Source: Oscillospiraceae bacterium
Lineage (GTDB): Bacteria; Bacillota; Clostridia; Oscillospirales; Oscillospiraceae
Assembly: GCA_015067785.1 (NCBI GenBank)
Contig: SVLR01000013.1
Coordinates: 1 to 52,335, forward strand
Length of the DNA: 52,335 nucleotides
Reading direction: 5' to 3'
The first letter of the stretch is position 1. Each line of letters begins with the position of its first letter. Below the pieces are notes generated by a model. It was given only the letters and a program-made list of their open reading frames with translations. It had not been told where the DNA came from and searched no databases. The translations under genes and the position numbers were made by a program. Of this stretch, positions 30,092 to 39,541 are shown in pieces.

Positions 30092-31831
30092 ATGGCATTT
30101 CCTGCAGCATTTATCGATGAGCTGATTGCTCGCAATCCTATTGAGGATGTGGTGAGTCAGTATGTGACGCTCCGGCGCTCCGGCGCGAATATGTTCGGCC
30201 TTTGCCCCTTTCACGGTGAAAAAACGGCTTCCTTCTCGGTAGCGCCGGACAAAGGCATCTACTACTGCTTTGGCTGCCATAAGGGCGGTGGCGCCATCAA
30301 CTTTATGATGGAGATCGAAGGCCTGACCTATCCCGATGCCGTGCGTTCTTTGGCGAAACGGGCAGGTATGGAGGTGCCGGAGGACGAGCAGTACCAAAGC
30401 CGCTACCGCCAGCAGGAGCGACTGTGGGCACTTAATAAGGAAGCTGCCCGATTTTTTCACAGTCAGCTTTATGCCCCTGTGGGAGAAAAGGGTCTCCAAT
30501 ATGTACAGAAGCGGGGATTGAGCAAGGGGATCCTTATTCAGTTCGGTGTAGGTTATGCTCCCGATTCCTGGAATGCCCTTGTGGACGCAATGCGAAAAAA
30601 GGGCTATAGCGATCAGGAGCTCAAGGATGCAGACTTGGTAGGCGAGAAGAACGGCAGGATTTACGACCGCTTCCGCAACCGGGTGATGTTCCCCATTATC
30701 GATGTCCGGGGCAATGTGATCGGCTTTGGCGGCCGTGTACTGGACGATGGGACACCTAAGTACTTAAATACTTCAGAGACCATTATTTTTAATAAGCGAA
30801 AGAATCTGTTTGGCCTGAATTCGGCAAAGAAAAGCAAGCAAGGCTATCTCATTTTGGTAGAGGGAAATATTGACGTGATCACCCTCCACCAGTACGGCTT
30901 TGACTGCGCCGTGGCATCGCTGGGTACTTCCCTGACTGAGGAGCACGCCGCGCTTTTGAGCCGGTACACCGAAGAGGTGGTGCTGACCTATGACGGTGAC
31001 GAAGCTGGTCAGCGGGCGGCAAAGCGGGCCATTCCTATGCTGGAAAAGGTGGGAATCCGGGTAAAGGTGCTGAAAATGCGGGATGCAAAAGATCCCGATG
31101 AGTTTTTGCACAAGTTCGGACCCGATGCTTTTAAGCTGCTATTGGAGGAGTCTTCCAACCGAGTGGATTATCAGCTTACGGCGATCGCGTCCAAGTATGA
31201 TCTAAAGGACGATGACCAAAAGGTCCGTTATGTGCAGGAGGCTGCCGAGCTGATCTGCACGCTGGACAGCTCTGTCAAGCGAGAAATCTACGGCACACGG
31301 GTGGCGGAGAAGGCGGACATTACCCCGGAGGCAATGAAATTAGAGGTAAATAAAGCCTTTAAGCGCCGTATTAACCGGGAAAAAAAGCAGCAGGAAAAGA
31401 TCGATCTGGCGCCGGCACAGGCATTGCAGCCGAAAATCCGGTCTGTTCGCTATCAAAATATGCGTTCTGCAATGGCAGAGGAAGCCGTGATCGGCAGGGC
31501 GCTGCGGCAGCCGTCGCTGCTGGCTTTGACGGAAAAAGTAAGCGGCCAGGACTTTTCTGTGCCGCTGCTTGGCAATGTGTTTGAACAACTGAAGGCGCGG
31601 TATCTGCAGGGCTTGGAGGTATCTCTAGGCGTGATCGCAGACCTAACCGCTGAGGAGATGTCCCACATCGCAGGCATTATGCAGCGCCACGGAGAGCCGG
31701 GCAGCGAGGAAGCCTTCCGGGATTGTATCCGGATCATTTTGCAGGAAAAGCAGGTGTCCTCGGTGGAGAGTGATGAAGATCTGCTGGCGCTGCGGGACAG
31801 GATGAAAGAAAGTAAAGGAACAAAAGGATGA
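30092..31831 (+). CDS. dnaG: DNA primase
   Basis: 579 residues. It makes RNA primers at the replication fork. The zinc-binding domain has Cys38, His41, Cys59 and Cys62 (GLCPFHGEKTASFSV; YYCFGCHKGGG). The RNA polymerase domain includes GVGYAPDSW and VIGFGGRVLDDG. The TOPRIM part has LVEGNIDVITLHQYGFDCAV (the usual EGYxD carries an Asn) and LTYDGDEAGQRAA. The DnaB-binding C terminus is present but divergent. AAAGGAGG precedes the ATG. It is the first gene of a six-gene operon. Confidence 0.96.
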   Translation: MAFPAAFIDELIARNPIEDVVSQYVTLRRSGANMFGLCPFHGEKTASFSVAPDKGIYYCFGCHKGGGAINFMMEIEGLTYPDAVRSLAKRAGMEVPEDEQYQSRYRQQERLWALNKEAARFFHSQLYAPVGEKGLQYVQKRGLSKGILIQFGVGYAPDSWNALVDAMRKKGYSDQELKDADLVGEKNGRIYDRFRNRVMFPIIDVRGNVIGFGGRVLDDGTPKYLNTSETIIFNKRKNLFGLNSAKKSKQGYLILVEGNIDVITLHQYGFDCAVASLGTSLTEEHAALLSRYTEEVVLTYDGDEAGQRAAKRAIPMLEKVGIRVKVLKMRDAKDPDEFLHKFGPDAFKLLLEESSNRVDYQLTAIASKYDLKDDDQKVRYVQEAAELICTLDSSVKREIYGTRVAEKADITPEAMKLEVNKAFKRRINREKKQQEKIDLAPAQALQPKIRSVRYQNMRSAMAEEAVIGRALRQPSLLALTEKVSGQDFSVPLLGNVFEQLKARYLQGLEVSLGVIADLTAEEMSHIAGIMQRHGEPGSEEAFRDCIRIILQEKQVSSVESDEDLLALRDRMKESKGTKG

Positions 31832-32685
31832 CCGAAGGTCTTATGGATATTGCAGTATCCCAGAGCGACGATGTGGGGCACTACCTTAAAGAGATCCGCA
31901 GCTATCCCCGGCTGACAGCCCAGGAGGAGCGGGCGCTGGCAATGGCCTGCAAGGCGGGGGATCAGGATGCTGTCCGTAAAATGGTCAACGCCAACTTACG
32001 GCTGGTGGTCTCTGTGGCAAGAGAATATGCAGACCGTGGGATCCCTCTGCTGGATCTTTGTCAGGAGGGGAGCATCGGTCTTTTGATCGCTGCCAAAAAT
32101 TTTGATTATACGCTGGAGTACCGGTTTTCTACCTATGCGACCAAATGGATCCGGCAGCGGATTTTGCGATATATTGCCAGTCATATCGGACTGATCCGCA
32201 TACCGGAGCATATGGCGGAGCATATCCGCGGTGTACTGAATGAGCGGACAAAGCTTTTTCAGAGGCTGCACAGGGAGCCGACGGCGGAGGAATTGGCAGA
32301 GAGCTGCGGATTGACTGCGGAGCGTGTTAAGGCATTACTTGGCTATGTGCCGGAAATCTGCTCATTGGATGCCCCTGTTGGTAGGGAAGAGGACGGTACG
32401 CTTGGCGTTCTTTTGGAGGATAACCAGACGCCCCAGCCATTTGAAAGCCTTGTGCGGCAGGAGCTGAAGGAAACCTTGGAGGCGCTGTTAGGGAAATTAG
32501 ATGCCCGCCAGAGCCTTGTTCTCCGTTTGCGCTTCGGTATGGAGGACGGCGTATGCTATCCCCAGGAGGAGATCGGCAATAAGCTGGGGGTTTCCAAGGA
32601 ACGAGCCCGGCAGATCGAGCAGCAGGCGATCCATAATTTGAAGAAGCTCAGCGCCGGTCTGGGTTTGGAGGATTTTCTCGTATGA
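31828..32685 (+). CDS. Sigma-70 family sigma factor, compact primary-like
   Basis: 285 residues, about 80-100 shorter than typical RpoD/SigA. It begins directly at region 1.2 (VGHYLKEIRSYPRLTAQEER, 16-35); region 1.1 is absent. Region 2 is well kept: NANLRLVVSVAREYADRG, LLDLCQEGSIGLLIAAKNFDY, RFSTYATKWIRQRILRYIAS. Within it, the first Trp of the usual WWIRQ is Lys107. Region 3 has LIRIPEHMAEHI and REPTAEELAESCGL. Region 4 has ARQSLVLRLRFGMEDG and the helix-turn-helix GVSKERARQIEQQAIHNLKKL. dnaG-sigma synteny is that of rpoD, so this may be the housekeeping sigma or a group 2 relative. It overlaps dnaG by four bases and the next gene by four. Confidence 0.88.
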   Translation: MTEGLMDIAVSQSDDVGHYLKEIRSYPRLTAQEERALAMACKAGDQDAVRKMVNANLRLVVSVAREYADRGIPLLDLCQEGSIGLLIAAKNFDYTLEYRFSTYATKWIRQRILRYIASHIGLIRIPEHMAEHIRGVLNERTKLFQRLHREPTAEELAESCGLTAERVKALLGYVPEICSLDAPVGREEDGTLGVLLEDNQTPQPFESLVRQELKETLEALLGKLDARQSLVLRLRFGMEDGVCYPQEEIGNKLGVSKERARQIEQQAIHNLKKLSAGLGLEDFLV

Positions 32686-33701
32686 ATTTAGATATTTCTT
32701 TTTCCAAATGGGAGACAGAACTGGAAAAGTATGCTCCCGGTGAAAAAATGGATGCCCTGCAGCTGTTGGCACTGACAGAGGAGGATTCTCTGGAGGATGC
32801 GCTGCAAAGCTTGGAGGAAAAGGGCATCGGCATCGATATCAGTGGGCTTGACCGGATCCCGGTGTCGGCGGAAACCGCCCTGCGGCTCCGTCGGGAAAAG
32901 GAGCTGGCAGATAAGAATGCGTTAATGACCGAGCTTTCTGAGACAGATCCTCTGCGGGTTTATCTGGAGGAGCTGGCTGCCCTTCCTGTGGCGGGAGATC
33001 TGCAGGTTCTGGCGCAGGACTATCTCGGAGGTGACGAGCGCGTTATGTCCCGGCTCACCGATGGGATGCTTTCTTTTGTAGTGGAAAAGGCCTCTGCTTT
33101 GGCAGGAAAAGGTGTTTTGATGTTAGATCTGATTCAGGAGGGAAGCTTGGGCTTATGGCAAGGGATCCTCTCCTATGAGGGTGGCGATTTTGAAGCCCAC
33201 TGCAACAATTGGATCGATTTTTATATGGCGAAAGAGCTTTGCCGCTGCGCCCGGGAGGGCGGCATCGGCGGCAAGATGCGTCAGGGCATGGCGGATTTTG
33301 CGGATGCTGACCAAAGATTGCTTTCTGAGTTGGGAAGAAATCCTACCACGGCTGAAATTGCTGATGTGCTTCATGTAACGGAGCAGGAGGCGGAGGCCTT
33401 TGGATTTATGCTGCGCTCTGCCCGCGGCAAATCCCGGATCGAGGAAGAACGGGAGGAAAAGGAAGAAGACCCGGACAGTCAGCTGGCGGTGGAGGATACT
33501 GCCTATTTCCAAAGCCGTCAGCGGATCGACGAAATGCTGTCGGGTTTGACCCAGAAGGAAAAAATGCTCATTACACTGCGTTTTGGCTTAGAGGGCGGTG
33601 CGCCCCTTTCACCCGAGGAGACCGGCAGGAAGCTGCAAATGACACCGGAAGAGGTGCTCCGCGCCGAAGCGGAGGTTCTCGGCAAGCTACGTAAGGAATA
33701 A
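32682..33701 (+). CDS. Degenerate sigma-70-like protein
   Basis: 339 residues, colinear with a primary sigma but altered. The N-terminal 60 residues, with KMDALQLLALTEEDSLEDAL and LEEKGIGIDISGLD, look like region 1.1. Region 1.2 is TDPLRVYLEELAALPVAGDL (89-108). Region 2.2, the core-binding helix, is well kept as GVLMLDLIQEGSLGLWQG (144-161). The promoter -10 contact segment that should read FSTYATWWIRQ is FEAHCNNWIDFYM (170-182). Region 3 has ELGRNPTTAEIADVL. Region 4 keeps LTQKEKMLITLRFGLEGG, but the recognition helix has no RxRxRQ. I infer a core-polymerase-binding protein without normal promoter recognition. The start overlaps the previous stop. Confidence 0.75.
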   Translation: MNLDISFSKWETELEKYAPGEKMDALQLLALTEEDSLEDALQSLEEKGIGIDISGLDRIPVSAETALRLRREKELADKNALMTELSETDPLRVYLEELAALPVAGDLQVLAQDYLGGDERVMSRLTDGMLSFVVEKASALAGKGVLMLDLIQEGSLGLWQGILSYEGGDFEAHCNNWIDFYMAKELCRCAREGGIGGKMRQGMADFADADQRLLSELGRNPTTAEIADVLHVTEQEAEAFGFMLRSARGKSRIEEEREEKEEDPDSQLAVEDTAYFQSRQRIDEMLSGLTQKEKMLITLRFGLEGGAPLSPEETGRKLQMTPEEVLRAEAEVLGKLRKE

Positions 33702-33718
33702 AGGAAGGTTGACAAAAA

Positions 33719-36247
33719 ATGGCACAGCTGCGTCATATCCCGGAAAATCCGGAGGAGCTTCGTGGGCGTTCCAAGATATATTTTGCGTGCCATCCTCAGG
33801 ATTATGAACTTTATTTTGAGGAGACTGTAGAACTGCTTAAGAAGCATAGCGGTCACAGTGCCATATTTTATTATGCGCCGGATGAAGAAGTAACCTTGGA
33901 TCAAGCGTACTATGACAACCTGGAAAATATGAATTTGCTCGTTATCCCGGTTACCAAGCGGCTGCTGAGCACACCGAATCGTGCGATGGATGTGGAAGTG
34001 CCTTTTGTGCAGGGAAAATATCCGGTGCTGCCGCTGGTGCAGAAGCCCGGTTTGGAGTCCCTATATCAGAAAAAATTTGGCGAAATACAGTTTTTAGAGG
34101 TCCATAGTACGGACCCCACAGCGCTTCCTTTTGAGGACAAGCTAACGCACTATTTAAAGGAAAAGCTGGTCGGCGATAAGCTGGCAGATAAAATTCGGGC
34201 ATCCTTTGACGCCTATGTATTTCTCAGCTATCGTAAAAAGGATAGAGCATATGCGCAAAAGCTGATGCAACTGATTCATCGAGATCCGCTGTGTCGGGAT
34301 ATTGCTATCTGGTATGACGAGTTTTTAACACCGGGAGAGAAATTTTCCGATACGATACGTAAAGCGCTGGAGAAAAGCAAACTGTTCGCCCTTGTTGTTA
34401 CGCCCAATTTGCTGGAAAAGCCCAACTATGTTATGGACTATGAATATGACTGGGCGCATAAAAAGCAAATGCCCATTCTTCCAGCAGAAATGGTACTGAC
34501 ATCCTGGGAGCAGCTGCGGCAATATTACGCAGACATTCCCAATAATGTGAATCCTGCGGACGAAGCCACAATGACAAGTATCGTTCTTGAGGCCATGCGT
34601 GACATTGCGTTGCGGGAAAACGATAAGGATCCCAAGCATAACTTTTTAATCGGCCTTGCCTATCTTGCGGGCATCGATGTGGAGATTGACCGTCGACGGG
34701 CGGTGGAACTGATTACAGATGCTGCCGAGGCAAATTTGACGGAAGCCATAGAAAAGCTGATATCGATGTATGAGACCGGTGACGGTGTGCCTGTTGACTT
34801 CCGGGAATCCATTCGCTGGAGGGGACGGTTGGTAGAGCTGGCGCGGGCGGATTATGAAAGGTTCGGCGCGGAAAATAATCCCAATTATCTCACCAGGTAT
34901 ATGTCCTGCCTTATTTCGCTTGCGGAAGCTAAAAAGAAAATGAGGGATCTTTCCGGCACGGAAGAGGTTCTTCTGACAGCGCTTCCTGTGGCTGAAAAAG
35001 GAATGGCAATCTGGCCGTATTCAAGTTATGATTTGCGTTTGGTCTATGAAAAGCTTGCAGCACTTTATATGGCTGATGTATCGGACAAAAATCTGGATAA
35101 GGCGAAGGAAATGGCGCAGAAGCAGCTGGATTTACTGCTAAAGGATGAAGACGGTGCGCTGTCTTTTGGCGATGCTTTCAGATGTTATTTGAAGCTCGCA
35201 ACAATTGCTAAGCGACAGAATGATATATCAGAAGCGCGCCGTTGGAACGAGAAATGCATCGCGCTTATGGAGGAGGAAGGGATAGAGGGACCTGCCCTTG
35301 GGCAAGGATATATTTACCATCTATACCACTCTATGGGAGATGTTTGTATTGAAGAGGGAAATGCTCCGGAGGCACGGAAATGGTATGAAAAGGCGCTGGA
35401 GAGGATTGAAGCTTTGGTGCTGCTCCGCGATGACTATAAGGGATATCTGAGTTCTTGTTACACAAGGATGGCTCTTCTCTGCAAATATGAGGTAAATTGT
35501 GATTTATTTGAGTTAACAGAGGCGCAGACAAAGACAAAGTATAGAGAAGCAATGGAATGGTCCCTCAAGAACATAGCTCTGCATGAAGATGCCGATAATC
35601 TGCAAACAGTAGATGAAATGGAAGATTGCTTTATAGATTTTTATAATTTAGCGCGTGACTGTATTATTGCAGATGCTGTGGAAGAAGCCTATACATGGAT
35701 CGTTAAAGCCTATGAGCTGACAAAACAAATGGAGCAGGCACGTGCGCAGAATATGGAATGTTATATGTTCCGTATTGCTGTGGTGTATGGCGATTATCAA
35801 AAACATTACAATTATTTGTATGGAGAACAAAGCTACATCGAGGCACTTAAATATGAAGCTGCGGTATTGGCATCCGATAGTTTTGATACAAAACGCGAGC
35901 TTTGTGTCACTTACGGAAAGATCGGCGGAATCAACCGGGAGTGTGATATCCCCAATGATGCGGCAATTTGGTATAAAAAACAGTTAGCGTTGGCGAAAAA
36001 GCTGGCAGAAAGCGGTCTGCAGATAGATGTCGAACGGCTGGGATATTCCTACTATGATTTAGGCAGTGTGAAAAAAAGCAGAAAACTGATAGTAAAGGCT
36101 TTGGAGGTATTTGAGGGATTAGCAGCGCAATATCCCGATACACCTCGTTATGGAAGAATTGTAAAAGACTTGCAGGTGGAATTTGAGAATATGCGGTTAT
36201 CCGTTAGAATTCGAAACTATCTGCGGAAAAAGAAAGAGGGAGCATAA
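33719..36247 (+). CDS. Tandem TIR-like domains with Sel1/TPR repeats
   Basis: 842 residues, no membrane segment. Residues 18-108 form a first TIR-like domain (SKIYFACHPQDYELYFEETV; MNLLVIPVTKRLLSTPNRAM). Residues 163-258 form a clearer TIR domain: FDAYVFLSYRKKDRAYAQKL, IAIWYDEFLTPGEKFSDTIR, LFALVVTPNLLEKPNYVMDY and then EYDWA, where Glu242 sits at the place of the catalytic Glu of NAD-cleaving TIRs. A Sel1-like stretch (305-370: LIGLAYLAGIDVEIDRRRAV) is followed by TPR-like helix pairs to the end (GDVCIEEGNAPEARKWYEKA). TIR-TPR proteins are usually signalling or defence NADases or scaffolds. The gene is more AT-rich than its neighbours. It begins 17 bases after the sigma-like gene, and its stop overlaps the cmk start (TAATG). 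Confidence 0.82.
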   Translation: MAQLRHIPENPEELRGRSKIYFACHPQDYELYFEETVELLKKHSGHSAIFYYAPDEEVTLDQAYYDNLENMNLLVIPVTKRLLSTPNRAMDVEVPFVQGKYPVLPLVQKPGLESLYQKKFGEIQFLEVHSTDPTALPFEDKLTHYLKEKLVGDKLADKIRASFDAYVFLSYRKKDRAYAQKLMQLIHRDPLCRDIAIWYDEFLTPGEKFSDTIRKALEKSKLFALVVTPNLLEKPNYVMDYEYDWAHKKQMPILPAEMVLTSWEQLRQYYADIPNNVNPADEATMTSIVLEAMRDIALRENDKDPKHNFLIGLAYLAGIDVEIDRRRAVELITDAAEANLTEAIEKLISMYETGDGVPVDFRESIRWRGRLVELARADYERFGAENNPNYLTRYMSCLISLAEAKKKMRDLSGTEEVLLTALPVAEKGMAIWPYSSYDLRLVYEKLAALYMADVSDKNLDKAKEMAQKQLDLLLKDEDGALSFGDAFRCYLKLATIAKRQNDISEARRWNEKCIALMEEEGIEGPALGQGYIYHLYHSMGDVCIEEGNAPEARKWYEKALERIEALVLLRDDYKGYLSSCYTRMALLCKYEVNCDLFELTEAQTKTKYREAMEWSLKNIALHEDADNLQTVDEMEDCFIDFYNLARDCIIADAVEEAYTWIVKAYELTKQMEQARAQNMECYMFRIAVVYGDYQKHYNYLYGEQSYIEALKYEAAVLASDSFDTKRELCVTYGKIGGINRECDIPNDAAIWYKKQLALAKKLAESGLQIDVERLGYSYYDLGSVKKSRKLIVKALEVFEGLAAQYPDTPRYGRIVKDLQVEFENMRLSVRIRNYLRKKKEGA

Positions 36248-36927
36248 TGTCGAAAACCGTATCTATTGCTATTGACGGTCCTGCCGGGGCGGGCAAGAGC
36301 ACCATCGCAAAGGCACTTGCGGGGGAACTTGGCTATTACTACGTGGATACCGGCGCGATTTATCGCACGGTGGCTTATTTCCTGGATCTTTTGGGAATCA
36401 GTCCCAAGGATACAGACGGTGTGGAGCGTTACATCGACGAGCTGACAGTCGCCATCGAATACGATGAGGATGGTAAGCAACATATGATTATGAACGGTAT
36501 GGATGTGACCGATGAGATCCGCACCCAGGATATTTCCCAGAAGGCATCCCTCGTTTCCGCCCACAAGGTGGTTCGGGATATGCTGCTGGATATGCAGCGG
36601 GATGTGGCGCGGCATAATAATGTCATTATGGACGGACGGGATATTGGCACGGTCGTGCTGCCTAAGGCAACGGTAAAAATCTTTTTGACGGCCTCTGCCG
36701 AGGTTCGCGCCCAGCGTCGTACCGATGAGCTGATTGCAAAGGGTCAGAAGGCAAACTACTCCCAGATCCTCAAAGAGATCCAGCTTCGGGACCATCAGGA
36801 TTCCACGCGCCCCATTGCGCCGCTGAAGCAGGCAAAGGATGCGGTTTTGGTGGATACCTCTGCACTGGACATTGACGGTGTGATCGCGGAGATCAAGCGA
36901 ATTGTCGGGGAGAAGATCGGTCTATGA
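36247..36927 (+). CDS. cmk: Cytidylate kinase
   Basis: 226 residues. It phosphorylates CMP and dCMP. The P-loop is IDGPAGAGKSTIAKALA (9-25). YYVDTGAIYRTVAYFL, IIMDGRDIGTVVLPKA and FLTASAEVRAQRR are the family motifs. The ATG shares one base with the stop of the TIR-TPR gene, and ispH starts four bases before the cmk stop. The cmk-ispH-S1 order is conserved in clostridia. Confidence 0.96.
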   Translation: MSKTVSIAIDGPAGAGKSTIAKALAGELGYYYVDTGAIYRTVAYFLDLLGISPKDTDGVERYIDELTVAIEYDEDGKQHMIMNGMDVTDEIRTQDISQKASLVSAHKVVRDMLLDMQRDVARHNNVIMDGRDIGTVVLPKATVKIFLTASAEVRAQRRTDELIAKGQKANYSQILKEIQLRDHQDSTRPIAPLKQAKDAVLVDTSALDIDGVIAEIKRIVGEKIGL

Positions 36928-38912
36928 GCATCCATTTGGCAAAAAGCGCCGGCTTTTGCTTCGGTGTTTCCCGGGCGGTAGAGCTGGTGGAAAAGGCGGC
37001 TGCCGATGGGAAAAAGGTTTCGACCCTTGGTCCGATCATCCACAACCGCCACGCAGTTGACCGCTTTGCGGAAATGGGCGTCAGTGTGATCGAAGCGCCT
37101 GAAGAAGCCGGGAAGGGGGATACGGTGATTATCCGCTCCCACGGTATTTCCCGTGAGGTCTACACGCGACTGGAGCAGACCGGGGCGGAGATCATTGATG
37201 CCACCTGCCCCTTTGTGAAGCGGATCCATACCATTGTGCAGGGCGCGGAGGCGGAAGGACGGTTGCCGGTGATCATCGGAACCCGCTCCCATCCCGAGGT
37301 CCAGGGCATTGCCGGCTGGTGTCGGCGCTGTGAGATTTTTGAAACACCGGAGGAGCTGGAGAATTGGGCGAAAAATCTGCCCAATGGGCAAAATCTGCCA
37401 ATATGCCTTGTTTCACAGACAACTTCCACAGAAAGTTTGTGGAAAATTTGCTGTGAAAATGCAAAAAAACTGTTTGCTAATTTGAAAATTTATGATACAA
37501 TATGTAAAGCGACTGAATCTCGCCAGAATGAAGCGGCGAAGCTGAGCGCCTTTTGTCAGGCAATGGTGGTTGTGGGAGATACCAAAAGCTCCAATACCGC
37601 CCGCTTGGTTACAATCTGTCGTGAGCGTTGCGAAAGGGTAGTATTGGTGGACAACGCCACCGAGCTGGAGCCTGAATTTTTCTGCGGCGCATCTACTATC
37701 GGAATCACGGCTGGGGCATCGACTCCGGCGTGGATTATAAAGGAGGTCAATAAGACTATGAGCGAAATTATGAATGTTGAGACTGCGCAGGAGGAGAGCT
37801 TTGCAGAGCTTCTGGAGCAGTCCATCAAGACTTTAAATACAGGAGATAAGGTTGTTGGCATCGTTACCGGTATTGGCGCAACGGAAGTTCAGATCGATCT
37901 GGGCACCAAACATGCCGGCTACATTCCGTATGATGAAGTCAGTGCAGACCCTGCCGTGAAGCCTGAGGATATCCTCAAGGTTGGCGACGAGATCGAGGTA
38001 TTCGTTGTCCGCGTCAACGATCAGGAGGGCACCTGCCAGCTGAGCAAGAAGAAGCTGGATGGCATCAAGATTTGGGACGATATGGCTGTTGCCTGCGAAG
38101 AGAAGACCGTCGTAGAAGGCACCGTTACCGAGGAGAACAAGGGCGGTCTGGTTGTTACCGTTAAGGGCATCCGCGTATTTGTTCCCGCTTCCCAGTCCGG
38201 TATTGCCAAGGGCGGCGATATGGCGGCTCTCGTTGGCAAGACCACACAGCTGAAGATCACCGAGGTCAACCGCGCTCGCCGTCGTGTGATCGGCTCCATC
38301 CGCGCTGTTACCGCTGAGACCCGCAAGGCAAATCAGGAAAAGATCTGGAGCGAGATCGAGGTCGGCGCAAAGTACCACGGCACCGTCAAGTCCCTGACAT
38401 CCTACGGCGCATTCGTAGACATCGGCGGCGTGGACGGCATGGTCCACGTATCCGAGCTGAGCTGGAACCGTATTAAGAACCCCGCTGAGGTCGTGAGCGT
38501 TGGCGACGAGATCGATGTTTATGTCATCTCCTTCGACGCTGAGAAGCGTAAGATCTCCTTGGGCTACAAGACCGCTGAGATGAATCCCTGGAATCAGTTC
38601 ATGATGAACTACAATGTTGGTGACGTTGTGACCGCTAAGATCGTTAAGCTGATGACCTTCGGTGCATTTGCAGAGATCATCCCCGGTGTTGACGGTCTGA
38701 TCCACATTTCCCAGATCGCTGACAAGCGCATCGGCAAGCCTGAGGATGTTCTGTCTGAGGGTCAGGAGGTTCAGGTCAAGATCACGGATGTGGACGCTGA
38801 GAATAAGCGCATCTCCCTGTCTATCCGCGCTCTGCTGGTAGCTGAAGAGCCTGCAGAAGAAGCTGCTGAGGAAGCTGCTGAGGAAGTAGAGACTGCTGAA
38901 GAAGCCGAATAA
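36924..38912 (+). CDS. ispH: IspH fused to four S1 RNA-binding domains
   Basis: 662 residues. Residues 1-277 are 4-hydroxy-3-methylbut-2-enyl diphosphate reductase, the last step of the MEP isoprenoid pathway. Cluster cysteines Cys12 (GFCFGV), Cys95 (DATCPF) and Cys194 ([11 protein letters not shown]), and active-site His41, His73 and His123, are all present. From about residue 303 four S1 domains follow (for example [40 protein letters not shown]), as in ribosomal protein S1. The last 30 residues are acidic Glu/Ala repeats. The fusion is known in clostridia. The S1 half has strongly biased codons, unlike the IspH half, which suggests high translation of the S1 part or separate origin. Confidence 0.95.
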   Translation: MSIHLAKSAGFCFGVSRAVELVEKAAADGKKVSTLGPIIHNRHAVDRFAEMGVSVIEAPEEAGKGDTVIIRSHGISREVYTRLEQTGAEIIDATCPFVKRIHTIVQGAEAEGRLPVIIGTRSHPEVQGIAGWCRRCEIFETPEELENWAKNLPNGQNLPICLVSQTTSTESLWKICCENAKKLFANLKIYDTICKATESRQNEAAKLSAFCQAMVVVGDTKSSNTARLVTICRERCERVVLVDNATELEPEFFCGASTIGITAGASTPAWIIKEVNKTMSEIMNVETAQEESFAELLEQSIKTLNTGDKVVGIVTGIGATEVQIDLGTKHAGYIPYDEVSADPAVKPEDILKVGDEIEVFVVRVNDQEGTCQLSKKKLDGIKIWDDMAVACEEKTVVEGTVTEENKGGLVVTVKGIRVFVPASQSGIAKGGDMAALVGKTTQLKITEVNRARRRVIGSIRAVTAETRKANQEKIWSEIEVGAKYHGTVKSLTSYGAFVDIGGVDGMVHVSELSWNRIKNPAEVVSVGDEIDVYVISFDAEKRKISLGYKTAEMNPWNQFMMNYNVGDVVTAKIVKLMTFGAFAEIIPGVDGLIHISQIADKRIGKPEDVLSEGQEVQVKITDVDAENKRISLSIRALLVAEEPAEEAAEEAAEEVETAEEAE

Positions 38913-38916
38913 TTAG

Positions 38917-38952
38917 CAGGGGCGTTGCGAAAAGCAACGCCCCGCTTTGTTT
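38917..38952 (+). terminator. Terminator of the dnaG–ispH operon
   Basis: GGGGCGTTGC pairs with GCAACGCCCC around GAAAA, then GCTTTGTTT. The weak T-run and the lack of a visible promoter before the next gene suggest partial read-through. Confidence 0.75.
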
Positions 38953-38968
38953 CATAAGGAGAGAAGCT

Positions 38969-39250
38969 ATGGTCAAACATATTGTGCTTTATACATTCAA
39001 AGAAGGTGTCAATAAGGATGATGCCGTGAAGCTGATCGCTTCCGTTTTGGAGCCGCTGGTTGGCAAGATCCCCGGTCTTACCTATATGGAGACCCGCAGT
39101 GCCTTTAACGGTATGGACTATGCCCTCTATTCCGAGTTTGAAAGCAGGGAAGCCCTTGTAAATTATAAGGATCATCCTTTGCACTTAGCAGCAAAGGAGC
39201 ATTTTTTCCATTTGCTTGATAGCCGCGTTTGTGCGGACTACGATCTGTGA
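38969..39250 (+). CDS. Dabb family (stress-responsive A/B barrel) protein
   Basis: 93 residues from the ATG at 38969, after AAGGAGAG. The protein starts MVKHIVLYTFKEGV and contains PGLTYMETRSAF, DYALYSEFESREALVNYKDH and HLAAKEHFFHLL: the small dimeric alpha/beta barrel of the Dabb family. The role in bacteria is mostly unknown. It begins 17 bases after the terminator of the previous operon and is followed 11 bases later by the ACT-domain gene. Confidence 0.88.
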   Translation: MVKHIVLYTFKEGVNKDDAVKLIASVLEPLVGKIPGLTYMETRSAFNGMDYALYSEFESREALVNYKDHPLHLAAKEHFFHLLDSRVCADYDL

Positions 39251-39261
39251 GGTAGAAAATT

Positions 39262-39531
39262 ATGAAAGCAGTTGTAACAGTAGTCGGTGAGGATCGAGTC
39301 GGTATTATCGCAGAGGTCTGTACCCATTTGGCGACATACGGTGTCAATGTACTGGACATCAGCCAGACGGTCATGCAGGGCTATTTTACTATGATGATGG
39401 TGGTGGATACGGAAAAGAGTACCGTATCCCTTGCAGAGCTTGCCAAGGTAACCGAGGAGAAGGGCAAGGAAATGGGCCTTTCCATCCGTCTCCAGCGGGC
39501 GGATATCTTTAAGGCGATGCACCGGGTGTGA
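39262..39531 (+). CDS. ACT domain protein (UPF0237)
   Basis: 89 residues. [40 protein letters not shown] and a C-terminal [19 protein letters not shown] form one ACT domain of the UPF0237 family, a small-molecule sensor related to GcvR. It is almost always followed by the UPF0210 protein, as here (10-bp gap), and the two probably work together. Confidence 0.92.
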   Translation: MKAVVTVVGEDRVGIIAEVCTHLATYGVNVLDISQTVMQGYFTMMMVVDTEKSTVSLAELAKVTEEKGKEMGLSIRLQRADIFKAMHRV

Positions 39532-39541
39532 GGTAAAAAAT

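Noticed and set aside
33719..36247. Part of a phage-defence island
   Set aside because: Neighbours on both sides are core genes and no second defence gene, integrase or restriction gene is adjacent; defence remains only one possible role.
37833..38705. 290-codon minus-strand frame opposite the S1 domains
   Set aside because: Antisense shadow produced by strong codon bias of the S1 half; the peptide resembles no family.
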